64,000 nt of DNA from contig CAJUSR010000019.1 in assembly GCA_910588855.1 (NCBI GenBank), positions 1 to 64,000 on the forward strand, read 5' to 3'. The position numbers and the translations under genes were made by a program. Positions 35,296 to 44,261 of the stretch are shown in pieces. The notes under the pieces were generated by a model. It did no database searches and was not told the origin of the DNA. It saw only the letters and a program-made list of their open reading frames with translations. Each line of letters opens with the position of its first letter. Position 1 is the stretch's first letter. Source of the DNA: an uncultured Kineothrix sp. Lineage in GTDB: Bacteria > Bacillota > Clostridia > Lachnospirales > Lachnospiraceae.

Positions 35296-36615
35296 TTATT
35301 TAGACAGCAATTCTGCTACCGCCGCATCTACATTTTGAAGCGTAGTGGACAAATCCTGCGCCCCAAGAAGGTAGCTTTGCATCTGGGTGCCGTATTCTTC
35401 ATGTGCCGGCGCTGCCGCTCCCCATTCGTTCCAAGGGCAATATACATTCCCTGCCGCCAATGCATCGGATACGCTGTTATAAGCTGCCGGAAGGTCGAAG
35501 GATGCCCCTTCTAAATAGGAAGAGCCGCCCTGATTGTTCTCCCACAAAGCTGTCTGCCCTTCGATGGTGGAAATCGCCGCAACGACTTTCATCGCTGCTT
35601 CTTTGTTTGCCGAATTTTCATTTACTGCAAACCCACATCCTGGTCCGCCAATCAACCAGCCAGCACTCTCGCTTTGTCCATAGAAAGGCATCATGTCAAT
35701 CTGCAAGTCGGGGTTTTTCGCCATAATCGCATCCAAATCCCAAGGGCCGGAGCAGAACATTGCCGCATCTCCCATAGCAAACTGTTCCAACGCCTGGTCA
35801 TGGTCGATACCTGTCATATCCGTAGTATAAATACCTTCCGTTATCATCTCCGACCATTTTTCCAGATAAGGGTTCCATGTGCCGTCCATCGTTGTTTTGC
35901 CTTCCCTGTAGTCACTGCCGAAGTTTTTCCCCGCATCGGTGGAAAGATATTCCGCTGCCACAAATGCCATAGAGTTTTTCAGCATCGGTTCCCATGACTT
36001 CAAACCTGCTGCCAGAGGAGTAATCCCCAAATCCTGGAACTGCTTGCAAACCGCTATATATTCATCAAAAGTCTTAGGCAGCTCAATATTGTTATCCTCA
36101 AACAACTGTTTATTGTAGAAAATCCCTTCAAACCAACTAATCCCAGGCAGTGCATATACGCTTCCGTCATACGAATATACGCTTGTTCCTGCATCCGAAT
36201 ATTTCCCTGCCAAATCATCCAGCGATGCCAAATACCCCAGCCTTGCATGTTTCAGCGCCGACCCCGGAGACTCGCAAATAATATCCGGTCCTTCCTCTGC
36301 CGACAACTGGGTATCCACAATCGTATCATAATTGGAATTGTCTATGAACAAATACTCAATTTCCACATCCGGCACCGCTTCCGCCAGATAATCCAGCATA
36401 GCCGCTACCGTATCCTCACTGTTCCAATAAGTCATACGTATTACCGTTTTCCCACCGGCGCTTTCCCCTTCCGCAGCTTCTGCCGCTTCTTCGCCGCCAG
36501 CAGCCGGGGCAGCCGCCTCTTCCTTCGCCGGCTCTGCCGGTTTGCTTCCGCACCCGGTCAGCATCGCTGCCGTCATAGCCGTACACAACAAAATGCTCAG
36601 TAACCTTCTTTTCAT
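35296..36615 (-). CDS. Extracellular solute-binding lipoprotein (family 1)
   Basis: 439 residues. Lipoprotein signal peptide with lipobox MLTGC (Cys about 22), a Pro/Glu/Ala-rich linker (EPAKEEAAAPAAGGEE), then a two-lobed sugar-binding domain (VIRMTYWNSEDTV; LPGISWFEGIFYNKQLFEDNNI). Captures the sugar for the downstream MalFG-type permeases. Start at 36615 follows GGGAGG. Adjacent to the YesMN pair, which probably induces it. Ligand unknown; a malto- or gluco-oligosaccharide is suggested by the GH65 gene. Confidence 0.94.
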   Translation of the reverse strand: MKRRLLSILLCTAMTAAMLTGCGSKPAEPAKEEAAAPAAGGEEAAEAAEGESAGGKTVIRMTYWNSEDTVAAMLDYLAEAVPDVEIEYLFIDNSNYDTIVDTQLSAEEGPDIICESPGSALKHARLGYLASLDDLAGKYSDAGTSVYSYDGSVYALPGISWFEGIFYNKQLFEDNNIELPKTFDEYIAVCKQFQDLGITPLAAGLKSWEPMLKNSMAFVAAEYLSTDAGKNFGSDYREGKTTMDGTWNPYLEKWSEMITEGIYTTDMTGIDHDQALEQFAMGDAAMFCSGPWDLDAIMAKNPDLQIDMMPFYGQSESAGWLIGGPGCGFAVNENSANKEAAMKVVAAISTIEGQTALWENNQGGSSYLEGASFDLPAAYNSVSDALAAGNVYCPWNEWGAAAPAHEEYGTQMQSYLLGAQDLSTTLQNVDAAVAELLSK

Positions 36616-36723
36616 TCCACTCTATCCTCCCTTTCCTTTGATATGCTCATTGTAAGGCTTTTCCCCCGGCATTTATATAATACATTTTTTAGAAACCTGT
36701 TCCTTTTTCGTGTAATATTCTGA

Positions 36724-38577
36724 TTATCCCTTTTCCTTAATCTTTATTGTAAAACAAGTATACCCTTCCTCTGTAATCTTCACGGAAAGCCCACAGCCTT
36801 CCCCATAATAAATCGCAATCCTCTGCTGGATATTATATATGCCATACCCCTTTCCCGGCTTCCCCAAAATATCTTCCAGCATCTCCACATCCATCACCGG
36901 GCCATTATTGCACACGGAAAAAAGCAAATGCTGCCCTTCTTTGCAAAATTCAATTATTACCAGTCCTTCCTCTTCTTCCTCCTCAATATAATCAATTCCA
37001 TGCTCTATTGCATTTTCTACAATCGGCTGCAGCAAGAAATTCAACATTTCACAGCCAAGCCCATCCTCATCAACCCGGTATTCCACTGCAAATCCATTTT
37101 CCTTTGTCCTCTGCAAGATTTCTATATACGCCCGGACATTCTCCAATTCCCTTTCCACCGTAGTCACCGGTTGCCCGTTGTTCAGCGTTGTCCGGTAAAA
37201 TTTTGCCAACAGCCCTGTAATATCGCTGATTTCCTCCTCTCCCTTTTTCAACGCCTTCCATTTGATGGAAGAAAGAGTATTATAAAGGAAATGAGGATTA
37301 ATCATAGCCTGCAATGCTTTTAATTCCGTTGCTTTTTTCTCTATTTCAATTTTATACACCTGATTGATTGTATCATTTAGCCGCTCCGTCATCCTTCCAA
37401 GGCTGTTCGTTACGATACCAATTTCATCTGTATCTTCGGTATAACAGGGATGTTCCAGATTCCCTCCGGAAATCATTTCCGCCTGTTCCTTTAAGGAAAG
37501 CAGCCTCCTGCTCAATGTCCGGGAGAAAATGCTGATAAAAATAAGGACCACCAGCATACAGCCGAATACGGCCACTAGCGTAGACACGATAATGGAATTG
37601 GTCTTGTCGGATATCATCTTCTTTTCCACATAATAATAAATCCTCCATCCGGTACTTTCCAACCTCCCCACCTTCAAAATACAGCCAGGTACCGTTTCAT
37701 CTTTTCCGTTTTCAAAAAAATCATTTCCTCCATCAAGGTCCCTCTCTATCGGAACCTCCAATTCCATAGAAGATTGCCCTCCCAAATTCTTCGCTTCCAA
37801 AGACTGCTCTTCCGCAGCCTGCCGTCCCTCCATCCTTTCTGCCATCGCCAGAATCCGTCCACTTACATCCTCGTCAGGCGACTTTTTCCAATAAATGATA
37901 GTTCCTTCCCCATCCGTAATCAATATCCCGTTTTCTAAATAATCCATGCTCTGCGCCGGTTCCAGCATCCGGTTTAAAAAAAATTCCGTCCGCATCACAC
38001 CAATCGGCCGGCTGGTAGTTGCCGTATCCAGCACTGTCCTTGTGGCATACAGTTCATCCCCCTCCACCGTCCATTTCGTCCGGAAATTCTCCTGATGCTC
38101 CTGATACCATGCCTCTTCTTCATAAATGCCGGAAGGCTCTAAAAAAGACCCCACTTTATCTCTCACATAAGGAGTCACAATCCGTATGTTCTTTATATTG
38201 GAATCGCTGCTGATAAAATACCAGAAAATAGGCTCCACCGTCTTATTCAGCACCTGGGCGATTTCTACATTGTCAAAAGGATTCTTCTCCAAAGTTTCCC
38301 TGAAAGAAAGATGATAGGCGAGAAACTTCGTAAAATCCGTTTCCCGCCCAAACCATGCTTCCATTTCCATTACCAATCTCCCTAAATTATTATCCACCGT
38401 TTTCTTTGTCTGATCCAACAGATTCCGGTTCGATACATGGAATGAATAACCCCCCAAAATAGTAATGGGAATGGAAACTAATACCGCAAAACTGATAATC
38501 AGCTTTTTCCGTATGGAAGCCTTCCCCGTAAACCAATGCCAAAACCTATATACCATTTTTCCCATATGGACAACCAT
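36724..38577 (-). CDS. YesM-type sensor histidine kinase
   Basis: 617 residues. Transmembrane helix about 28-48, a large extracellular sensor (about 50-320), second helix (IIVSTLVAVFGCMLVVLIFISIF split by the membrane, about 325-350), HAMP domain, and a His_kinase domain with the phospho-His in INPHFLYNTLSSIKWK followed by an ATPase domain (IVENAIEHGIDY; GKGYGIYNIQQRI). Overlaps the response regulator gene by 32 bases. Expected to sense an extracellular sugar and control the adjoining ABC/GH65 locus. Confidence 0.93.
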   Translation of the reverse strand: MVVHMGKMVYRFWHWFTGKASIRKKLIISFAVLVSIPITILGGYSFHVSNRNLLDQTKKTVDNNLGRLVMEMEAWFGRETDFTKFLAYHLSFRETLEKNPFDNVEIAQVLNKTVEPIFWYFISSDSNIKNIRIVTPYVRDKVGSFLEPSGIYEEEAWYQEHQENFRTKWTVEGDELYATRTVLDTATTSRPIGVMRTEFFLNRMLEPAQSMDYLENGILITDGEGTIIYWKKSPDEDVSGRILAMAERMEGRQAAEEQSLEAKNLGGQSSMELEVPIERDLDGGNDFFENGKDETVPGCILKVGRLESTGWRIYYYVEKKMISDKTNSIIVSTLVAVFGCMLVVLIFISIFSRTLSRRLLSLKEQAEMISGGNLEHPCYTEDTDEIGIVTNSLGRMTERLNDTINQVYKIEIEKKATELKALQAMINPHFLYNTLSSIKWKALKKGEEEISDITGLLAKFYRTTLNNGQPVTTVERELENVRAYIEILQRTKENGFAVEYRVDEDGLGCEMLNFLLQPIVENAIEHGIDYIEEEEEEGLVIIEFCKEGQHLLFSVCNNGPVMDVEMLEDILGKPGKGYGIYNIQQRIAIYYGEGCGLSVKITEEGYTCFTIKIKEKG

Positions 38578-40141
38578 GCCTTTCCTCAGCCTGCAGGCTT
38601 TGCGCTGCAGGCAATATATTTAATTTACGCTCCCTATACTGCTTCGGTGTTACCCCAAAATGGTTTTTGAACAACCGGTTGAAATAAGACTGGTTCGGAT
38701 AGCCGCAAGCCTTTCCCACATCAACAATTTTCAGCTTCCCCTGTTCCAAAAGCGCCTTTGCCTGCTGCATCCTATAATCGGTCAAATATTTAATCAGGCT
38801 CACCCCTGTTTCCTGCTTAAAAATATAACTTACATATGCCGGAGTTAGGCATACTTTTCCGGCAATCCCTTCCAGGCTCAAATCTTCCATATACTCATTT
38901 TTCACCATCCGAATGATTTCCGCTACAGTCTGGCTCACATCTGCCTCCTTGTCCTGCTGCATGGAACCTGCCTTTTCCATCACACGGTAAAAAGCATCCT
39001 CTACCTCATCTAGCCCGCTGCATCCCATAATCTCTTCTGTTGTCTCAAACAGGATGCCTTTATGATAAATCCCATATTCCTCATACAAAGCCTTTACAAT
39101 ATCCAAAAAAGTATATTTGGCATACATGGCGCTCGATGATTTTTCGTTTTTCAGGCATCTTAAATAAGCCGCCATCTGCTCCTTCACCATATCCAAATCC
39201 CTGTTCCTTATGCTTACCAGGACATCTTGCTTCATCCGCTCCGTTTGCGTCAGCCGTTCTTCCTTCCCCCTATGCACTTTCCCGGCATAAATCACGCCAG
39301 AAAAAAAGCTAAATGTATCTTCCCGTAGCCTCTCGATTTCCTGTATATTTTTCCCAAAATCCTTCCACCCAAAGCAACGCCTTCCTACAATCATGGACAC
39401 CTTGCCGTCTCCCAGTCTTGTCATCGCCCGGTATATTTTTTCCGCCGCCCGCTCAATCTCTTCCTGTTCCATCCGGCTCCCGTCATAAAGAAGGATATTG
39501 GCTAAATTGGGATATTGGTTGATATATTCATAGCCCATAGGAACTTCTTTTTCCAAAACCTTTAAAAATTCATCGTAATGATGCTCAAAATAATTCCTTT
39601 CCGTCTCAATGCAAACCACAGCCATATGCTTATTTTGCAGATGTACTCCATAGGCTTCCAGGCTTTTCCCTATCTCTTCGCTGGAAGCTTTCGGGCTCAT
39701 CAACTTTAAAAAAAGCAGACTTTTATCCGCCACAAGCAAAGATTCCTTTTTCTCTTCCCACTGCTTCCTTTCCCTACAAATCGCAATAACTTTCTCCATT
39801 ACGCTACGGAACTCTTCCACTTCAATCGGCTTTAACAGGTAATTCACCGCATTAACCTCACAAGCCTGTCTGGCATACTCAAACTCCCCATAGGCGCTGA
39901 AAATAATTATGACAAGATTGCTGTTATACCCATTGGCCGCCCGTGCCAGTTCCAGCCCGTCCATATATGGCATCTTCACATCCGTAAGCAGAATATCCAC
40001 CGGATGCTCCCTTATATATTCCAGTGCTTTTTTCCCATTAGGCGCCTCCGCTACTTTTAATGGTAAATTAAATTTATCAATTAAAAAGCGGATACCTTCC
40101 CGCTCCGTCCTTTCGTCATCCACCAAAAGAATCCTCAACAT
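38546..40141 (-). CDS. YesN-type response regulator, AraC family output
   Basis: 531 residues from the ATG at 40141 (GGGGG eight bases upstream). Receiver domain with LVDDERTE and acceptor Asp in LLTDVKMPYMDG (about 54), a long middle domain, and a C-terminal AraC DNA-binding domain with two helix-turn-helix motifs (LSLEGIAGKVCLTPAYVSYIFK; KIVDVGKACGYPNQSYFNRLFK in shorter parts). The last residues after YRERKLN are encoded partly by a small palindrome (CCTGCAGCGCAAAGCCTGCAGG region near 38590-38613). Works with the overlapping YesM kinase. Confidence 0.93.
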   Translation of the reverse strand: MLRILLVDDERTEREGIRFLIDKFNLPLKVAEAPNGKKALEYIREHPVDILLTDVKMPYMDGLELARAANGYNSNLVIIIFSAYGEFEYARQACEVNAVNYLLKPIEVEEFRSVMEKVIAICRERKQWEEKKESLLVADKSLLFLKLMSPKASSEEIGKSLEAYGVHLQNKHMAVVCIETERNYFEHHYDEFLKVLEKEVPMGYEYINQYPNLANILLYDGSRMEQEEIERAAEKIYRAMTRLGDGKVSMIVGRRCFGWKDFGKNIQEIERLREDTFSFFSGVIYAGKVHRGKEERLTQTERMKQDVLVSIRNRDLDMVKEQMAAYLRCLKNEKSSSAMYAKYTFLDIVKALYEEYGIYHKGILFETTEEIMGCSGLDEVEDAFYRVMEKAGSMQQDKEADVSQTVAEIIRMVKNEYMEDLSLEGIAGKVCLTPAYVSYIFKQETGVSLIKYLTDYRMQQAKALLEQGKLKIVDVGKACGYPNQSYFNRLFKNHFGVTPKQYRERKLNILPAAQSLQAEERHGCPYGKNGI

Positions 40142-40263
40142 CTTATGTACCCCCGACAAATTATACTTTTCTTATTTTATTATAAATTCATGGGTTTGAA
40201 ATGAAAATAGAAGATTTTTGGGAAATAATTGCATTTTTTTACGACACCCGAATCCTATATGGC

Positions 40264-40308
40264 AAAAAAATATCCTATGTCAGTTATCGAAAACCAACAT
40301 AGGATATT
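40264..40308 (-). terminator. Terminator of prfA operon
   Basis: 12-bp stem AATATCCTATGT (40269-40280)/ACATAGGATATT (40297-40308) followed on the minus strand by TTTTTTT and then GCCATATAGGATTC, the terminator-linked motif shared with other terminators here. Confidence 0.9.
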
Positions 40309-40351
40309 ATGGCATACCATTATTTTATCCTGTCCTTATTCACCGGAAAGA

Positions 40352-41425
40352 TCAATTTTCCCCCATCCGCAGAAGTTTTGCCGCCTGGTCGGCAGCAATG
40401 CAGGCATCCAGTATTTCCTGGATATCCCCATTCATAATCTTATCCAGCTTATACAGCGTCAGGTTTATCCTATGATCCGTCACCCGTCCTTGAGGGAAGT
40501 TATACGTCCTGATTTTCTCCGAGCGGTCGCCCGTGCCAATCTGGCTGCGACGCAGTTCCGCTTCCGCATCATGGGCTTTTTGCTGTTCTATATCATATAA
40601 TTTTGCACGCAAAAGTGCAAATGCCTTTGCTTTATTCTGAAGCTGGGATTTTTCCGTCTGGCTGTAAACAACTATCCCCGTCGGGTAATGGGTTAAACGG
40701 ACCGCGGAATCGGTGGTGTTTACGCATTGCCCTCCGTTTCCGGAGGCCCTCATGACATCAATCCTGATATCCTTATCGTCAATTACTACATCCACTTCCT
40801 CCACCTCCGGCATAACTGCTACCGTTATGGTGGAAGTATGAATGCGCCCGCCGGATTCGGTTTCCGGTACACGCTGTACACGGTGTACCCCGCTTTCATA
40901 TTTCAATTTGGAATAAGCGCCTTGGCCGGAAATCATAAAGTTTACTTCCTTCATGCCGCCGATACCGATTTCGTCCACATTCATGGTTTCCACTTTCCAA
41001 CGCTGGCTTTCCGCATAATGCACATACAAGCGATACATCTCCGCAGCAAAAAGAGCCGCCTCATCACCGCCTGCCCCTGCCCTGATTTCCACGATAACAT
41101 CCTTATCATCATTAGGGTCTTTGGGAAGAAGAAGGACTTTCAGTTCTTGTTCCAACTCTTCCACCCGTTTCTTGGAAACGTTTAATTCCTCCTTCAACAT
41201 ATCCCGCATTTCTTCGTCATTTTCTTCTTCCAGCATGGAAACGCTGTCCTCAATGTCCTGTTTACACTTTTTGTACTCTCTATATGCCTCTACGATAGGG
41301 GTCAAATCGCTCTGTTCTTTCATCAGGGCGCGGAAACGTTCCTGATTGCTTGTCACCGTCGGTTCGCCCAGCTCACTTAATATTTCCTCAAAACGAATGA
41401 GTAAATCCTCTAACTTATCAAACAT
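40352..41425 (-). CDS. prfA: Peptide chain release factor 1
   Basis: 357 residues from the ATG at 41425, which has GAAAGGA upstream and gives the standard N-terminus MFDKLEDLLIRFEEIL. The GGQ motif (SGNGGQCVNTTDSAV) triggers peptidyl-tRNA hydrolysis; the region EIGIGGMKEVNF and the downstream GTGDRSEKIRTYNFPQ are typical of RF1, which reads UAA and UAG. Co-transcribed after prmC, which methylates the GGQ glutamine. A terminator follows. Confidence 0.97.
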   Translation of the reverse strand: MFDKLEDLLIRFEEILSELGEPTVTSNQERFRALMKEQSDLTPIVEAYREYKKCKQDIEDSVSMLEEENDEEMRDMLKEELNVSKKRVEELEQELKVLLLPKDPNDDKDVIVEIRAGAGGDEAALFAAEMYRLYVHYAESQRWKVETMNVDEIGIGGMKEVNFMISGQGAYSKLKYESGVHRVQRVPETESGGRIHTSTITVAVMPEVEEVDVVIDDKDIRIDVMRASGNGGQCVNTTDSAVRLTHYPTGIVVYSQTEKSQLQNKAKAFALLRAKLYDIEQQKAHDAEAELRRSQIGTGDRSEKIRTYNFPQGRVTDHRINLTLYKLDKIMNGDIQEILDACIAADQAAKLLRMGEN

Positions 41426-41444
41426 TCTTATCCTTTCTACCGCC

Positions 41445-42305
41445 CTATGCGGGTTTCCATCCATACACTACCCTGTCCAGCCCTGCATAATCCTTGACAA
41501 CCGTAACCTCCCGATATCCAGCCTTTTCCATAATGTCTTCCACGGCATTTGCCTGATCATGCCCGATTTCATAAAATAAATATCCGCCGCCTTTTAAAAA
41601 ATCATAGGCTCCAACGGAAATCTCCCTATAAAAGAAAAGCCCATCTTCCTTCCCATCAAGAGCCTCCATCGGTTCGTAATCCCTCACTTCTTCCATCAAG
41701 CCGGAAATCACCTCCGTTGGTATATACGGGGGATTGGAAACAATCATATCATACTTGCCTTCCAATTTTTCAAACAAATCGCTTTGCAGAAAACGACAGT
41801 TTGAAATCTCTTCCTTCCCTCCAGCCAATCTGCTGATTTGGGCTGCATTTTCCCTTGCCAGTACAAGCGCCTCCTTTGATATATCCACCCCGGTTCCGCT
41901 GCATCCATTGGAATAATACAGCAGGCTTAAAAGGATACATCCGGAACCGGTACACATATCCAAAAGATTCATCCCGTCATGAAGATGGCGCAGCGCTTCC
42001 TCTACCAGAATCTCCGTATCCTGCCTTGGAATCAATACGTGCCCATCCACTTTAAAAACCAGCCCCATAAATTCCTGTTCGCCGGTAATATGCTGCAAAG
42101 GCACATGCCTTTTTCTTTCCTCTATCAAAGCAAAGTATCTGTCTTTTTCGCTTTCCGGCACTTCCCTGTCACCATGAACAAGCAAATCATTCCTGTCCGT
42201 ATGACAGACATACTCCAACAGAAGCCTTGCATCCCACTCTTTTTCCTCTATTCCTACATCCGATAACTGGCAGACGCCATAATGATATATTTCCTTATAC
42301 TTCAT
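41445..42305 (-). CDS. prmC: Release factor glutamine methyltransferase PrmC
   Basis: 286 residues. SAM-binding motif LLDMCTGSGCILLSLL and substrate-binding motif IVSNPPYIPTEV are clear. N5-methylates the glutamine of the GGQ motif of release factors. The N-terminal helical domain (1-80) is present. It lies 19 bases upstream of its substrate gene prfA. Confidence 0.96.
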   Translation of the reverse strand: MKYKEIYHYGVCQLSDVGIEEKEWDARLLLEYVCHTDRNDLLVHGDREVPESEKDRYFALIEERKRHVPLQHITGEQEFMGLVFKVDGHVLIPRQDTEILVEEALRHLHDGMNLLDMCTGSGCILLSLLYYSNGCSGTGVDISKEALVLARENAAQISRLAGGKEEISNCRFLQSDLFEKLEGKYDMIVSNPPYIPTEVISGLMEEVRDYEPMEALDGKEDGLFFYREISVGAYDFLKGGGYLFYEIGHDQANAVEDIMEKAGYREVTVVKDYAGLDRVVYGWKPA

Positions 42306-42360
42306 CTTACCTGTCTCTTTTTGCGAACCCTTCCAGTTGTATAGCCCTTTCGTCTATCTC

Positions 42361-43461
42361 TTATTCCGGCTTTTCCACGGTTTCATTTTTATCCGTTTCT
42401 TCTATTCCGTCCTCTTCTTCCCCGTCCTCCTCTATCCTGCTCTCTTCTTCCCTGTCCTCTTCCTCATCTTCATCATCTTCAAAGGGGGTATCCCTCAACC
42501 AGGAATCGTCGATTTCATATCCAAAGGTATCCTTCAGATAAGCTTTCCAGTCAAAAATCGCTTCCACCGATGCAATTGCAACCTGAACCATATCTTCATC
42601 CGGCTCTTTTGTGGTCAATTTTTGCAACATCATACCGGGAGCAGAAAGTATACGTACAAAAATGTTGTCGCTTCTGCCCGCCAACCGTATGATTTCATAA
42701 GAAATCCCGGCAATCACAGGAATCAGCGCAATCCTGAGCAGTATACGCAAAGCGGGTTGTTCCACCCTGATAAAGAAAAATACGATAATACTGACAAATA
42801 CTACAAAAAACATAAAGCTGGTTCCGCACCTTTTATGAAGCCTGGAGCTGCGCATTACATTATGCACGGTCAACGGCCTCCCCTTTTCGATGCAATTGAT
42901 ACATTTATGCTCGGCCCCATGATATTGATAGAGCCGTTTGATATCCTTCATCATCGTAATCGCCACAATATAGCCAATAAAAATAAGAATCCTTATCAGC
43001 CCTTCTATCATCGCCATAAAAGATACATTACGGATATAGCCCTCAAACAAGGATGTGATAAAGTACGGAAGCACCATAAAAATAGCGATAGCAAGCAGAA
43101 TAGAAATTACAGTCACGATGCCAAGCATAACGTTTTCCGCTTTCTCCTTAAATACTTTATTGAAAACCTTATCCGCCGCCGTCTCCTTCGCTTCCTCGTC
43201 TTCATAAAAAGAAACCGAATGGTTTAATGTCCTCATCCCTAATATCATAGAATCAAGGAAGTTAAAAATGCCCCGGATAAAAGGTACCTTCTTCAATACG
43301 CTGTCATCCATGACACCCCTGTAGACATCCACTTCCACATCAATCTCCCCATCCGGCTTCCGTACGGCAACCGCATATTGTTCCTTATTTTTCATCATTA
43401 CGCCTTCCAGCACTGCCTGCCCGCCAATACCGGAATAACGTCCGCCTTTGTCTTTTTTCAT
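42361..43461 (-). CDS. DUF1385 family membrane protein
   Basis: 366 residues from the ATG at 43461. Starts GRYSGIGGQAVLEGVMMK, the signature of DUF1385 (YqhQ-like). Central membrane helices (about 100-145 and 165-245) and HGAEHKCINCIEKG near 185 are conserved. The C-terminal about 45 residues are almost only Glu/Asp (EDDEDEEEDREEE...), an unusual acidic tail. Function unknown; the location between rpmE and prmC is conserved in Clostridia. Alternative upstream start at 43506 is less likely. Confidence 0.92.
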   Translation of the reverse strand: MKKDKGGRYSGIGGQAVLEGVMMKNKEQYAVAVRKPDGEIDVEVDVYRGVMDDSVLKKVPFIRGIFNFLDSMILGMRTLNHSVSFYEDEEAKETAADKVFNKVFKEKAENVMLGIVTVISILLAIAIFMVLPYFITSLFEGYIRNVSFMAMIEGLIRILIFIGYIVAITMMKDIKRLYQYHGAEHKCINCIEKGRPLTVHNVMRSSRLHKRCGTSFMFFVVFVSIIVFFFIRVEQPALRILLRIALIPVIAGISYEIIRLAGRSDNIFVRILSAPGMMLQKLTTKEPDEDMVQVAIASVEAIFDWKAYLKDTFGYEIDDSWLRDTPFEDDEDEEEDREEESRIEEDGEEEDGIEETDKNETVEKPE

Positions 43462-43597
43462 ATCCACTCTAGCCCTTCTACAGCTCTTCTTTGTAATGTT
43501 TCCCAAAGTGGCTTCGCCGATTTTTAAGTCTCCTCTTCATCGTACAAAAGTCACTTATCCAATATTCTTTTGCAATCTGCCAAGCAATGCTGCCGGA

Positions 43598-43745
43598 CAA
43601 ACCTTCGGTTCTTCTTCAATCTACATCCTTCTGGCGAAGGACTTTCCATAAGTTAAAAAAGAATCCTGCTTGCAGGATTCTTCGCCTGCGGCGGCTCGCG
43701 GCAGCGACATACTCCCCTTCGCGGCAGTGCGATAATTGCTTTTCC
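43598..43745. repeat. Dispersed repeats, partial type A joined to type B
   Basis: 43598-43656 matches the 3' part of the type A repeat (ACCTTCGGTTCTTC to TTTCCATAAGTTAAAAAA) and is directly joined to a type B copy (GAATCCTGCTTGCAGGATTC to GTGCGATAATTGC). The gene-free interval 43462-43913 otherwise holds only the rpmE terminator. Confidence 0.8.
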
Positions 43746-43823
43746 TTCCGCCCAAAGCGAGCATCTTCCTGAAGGTTTTATATAAAATAGACGATTATAG
43801 AATCATTTCCTGTCTTATTAAAT

Positions 43824-43849
43824 AAGGTTGAGATATTAATCTCAACCTT
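43824..43849. terminator. Terminator of rpmE
   Basis: 11-bp perfect stem AAGGTTGAGAT/ATCTCAACCTT with a 4-base loop. T-rich flank on both strands; placed 65 bases after rpmE. Confidence 0.85.
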
Positions 43850-43913
43850 TTTCAACAAATCTATTTGTTGCAGATCCATGCTGCAACCCTTCAGCCCTCG
43901 GCTTTCCTGCGCT

Positions 43914-44120
43914 TTATTTTTGTCCAACGCCATATTTCTTATTGAACTTATCAATACGTCCGTCAGCTCTTACCGTCTTCTGCTGACCAGTATAGAACGA
44001 ATGGCATTTGGAACAAATTTCAACGTGAATCTCCGGTTTTGTAGAACCTGTCACGAAAGTGTTGCCGCAGTTGCAAGTTACAGTTGCCTGATAATACTTA
44101 GGATGGATTCCTTCTTTCAT
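43914..44120 (-). CDS. rpmE: 50S ribosomal protein L31
   Basis: 68 residues from the ATG at 44120, behind GAGAGGTG. Zinc-binding type: Cys in TCNCGNTF and EICSKCHSFYTG. The C-terminus DKFNKKYGV is typical. Its own promoter and a leader hairpin lie upstream. Conserved position between rho and DUF1385. Confidence 0.97.
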   Translation of the reverse strand: MKEGIHPKYYQATVTCNCGNTFVTGSTKPEIHVEICSKCHSFYTGQQKTVRADGRIDKFNKKYGVGQK

Positions 44121-44185
44121 CTTTTTCACCTCTCTATAGTAAATTGAGTCTTTCTGTTCTTATCTATTTACTTAAATAAGCCACT

Positions 44186-44208
44186 GCTGTTGACGGTAAC
44201 CAAACAGC
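44186..44208 (-). promoter_or_regulatory. rpmE leader hairpin
   Basis: GCTGTT/AACAGC stem (44186-44191, 44203-44208) in the leader between the predicted promoter and rpmE. Firmicutes L31 mRNAs are known to carry autoregulatory leaders; whether this hairpin is one is inference. Confidence 0.4.
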
Positions 44209-44214
44209 TTTTTT

Positions 44215-44243
44215 ATTGTAGCACAGCTTATCTTATCATGCAA
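44215..44243 (-). promoter_or_regulatory. Sigma-A type promoter of rpmE
   Basis: Minus strand: TTGCAT (44243-44238), 17-base spacer, TACAAT (44220-44215), about 95 bases before the rpmE start and directly after the rho stop. Confidence 0.75.
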
Positions 44244-44261
44244 GCATTTTCTGCAAGAACT

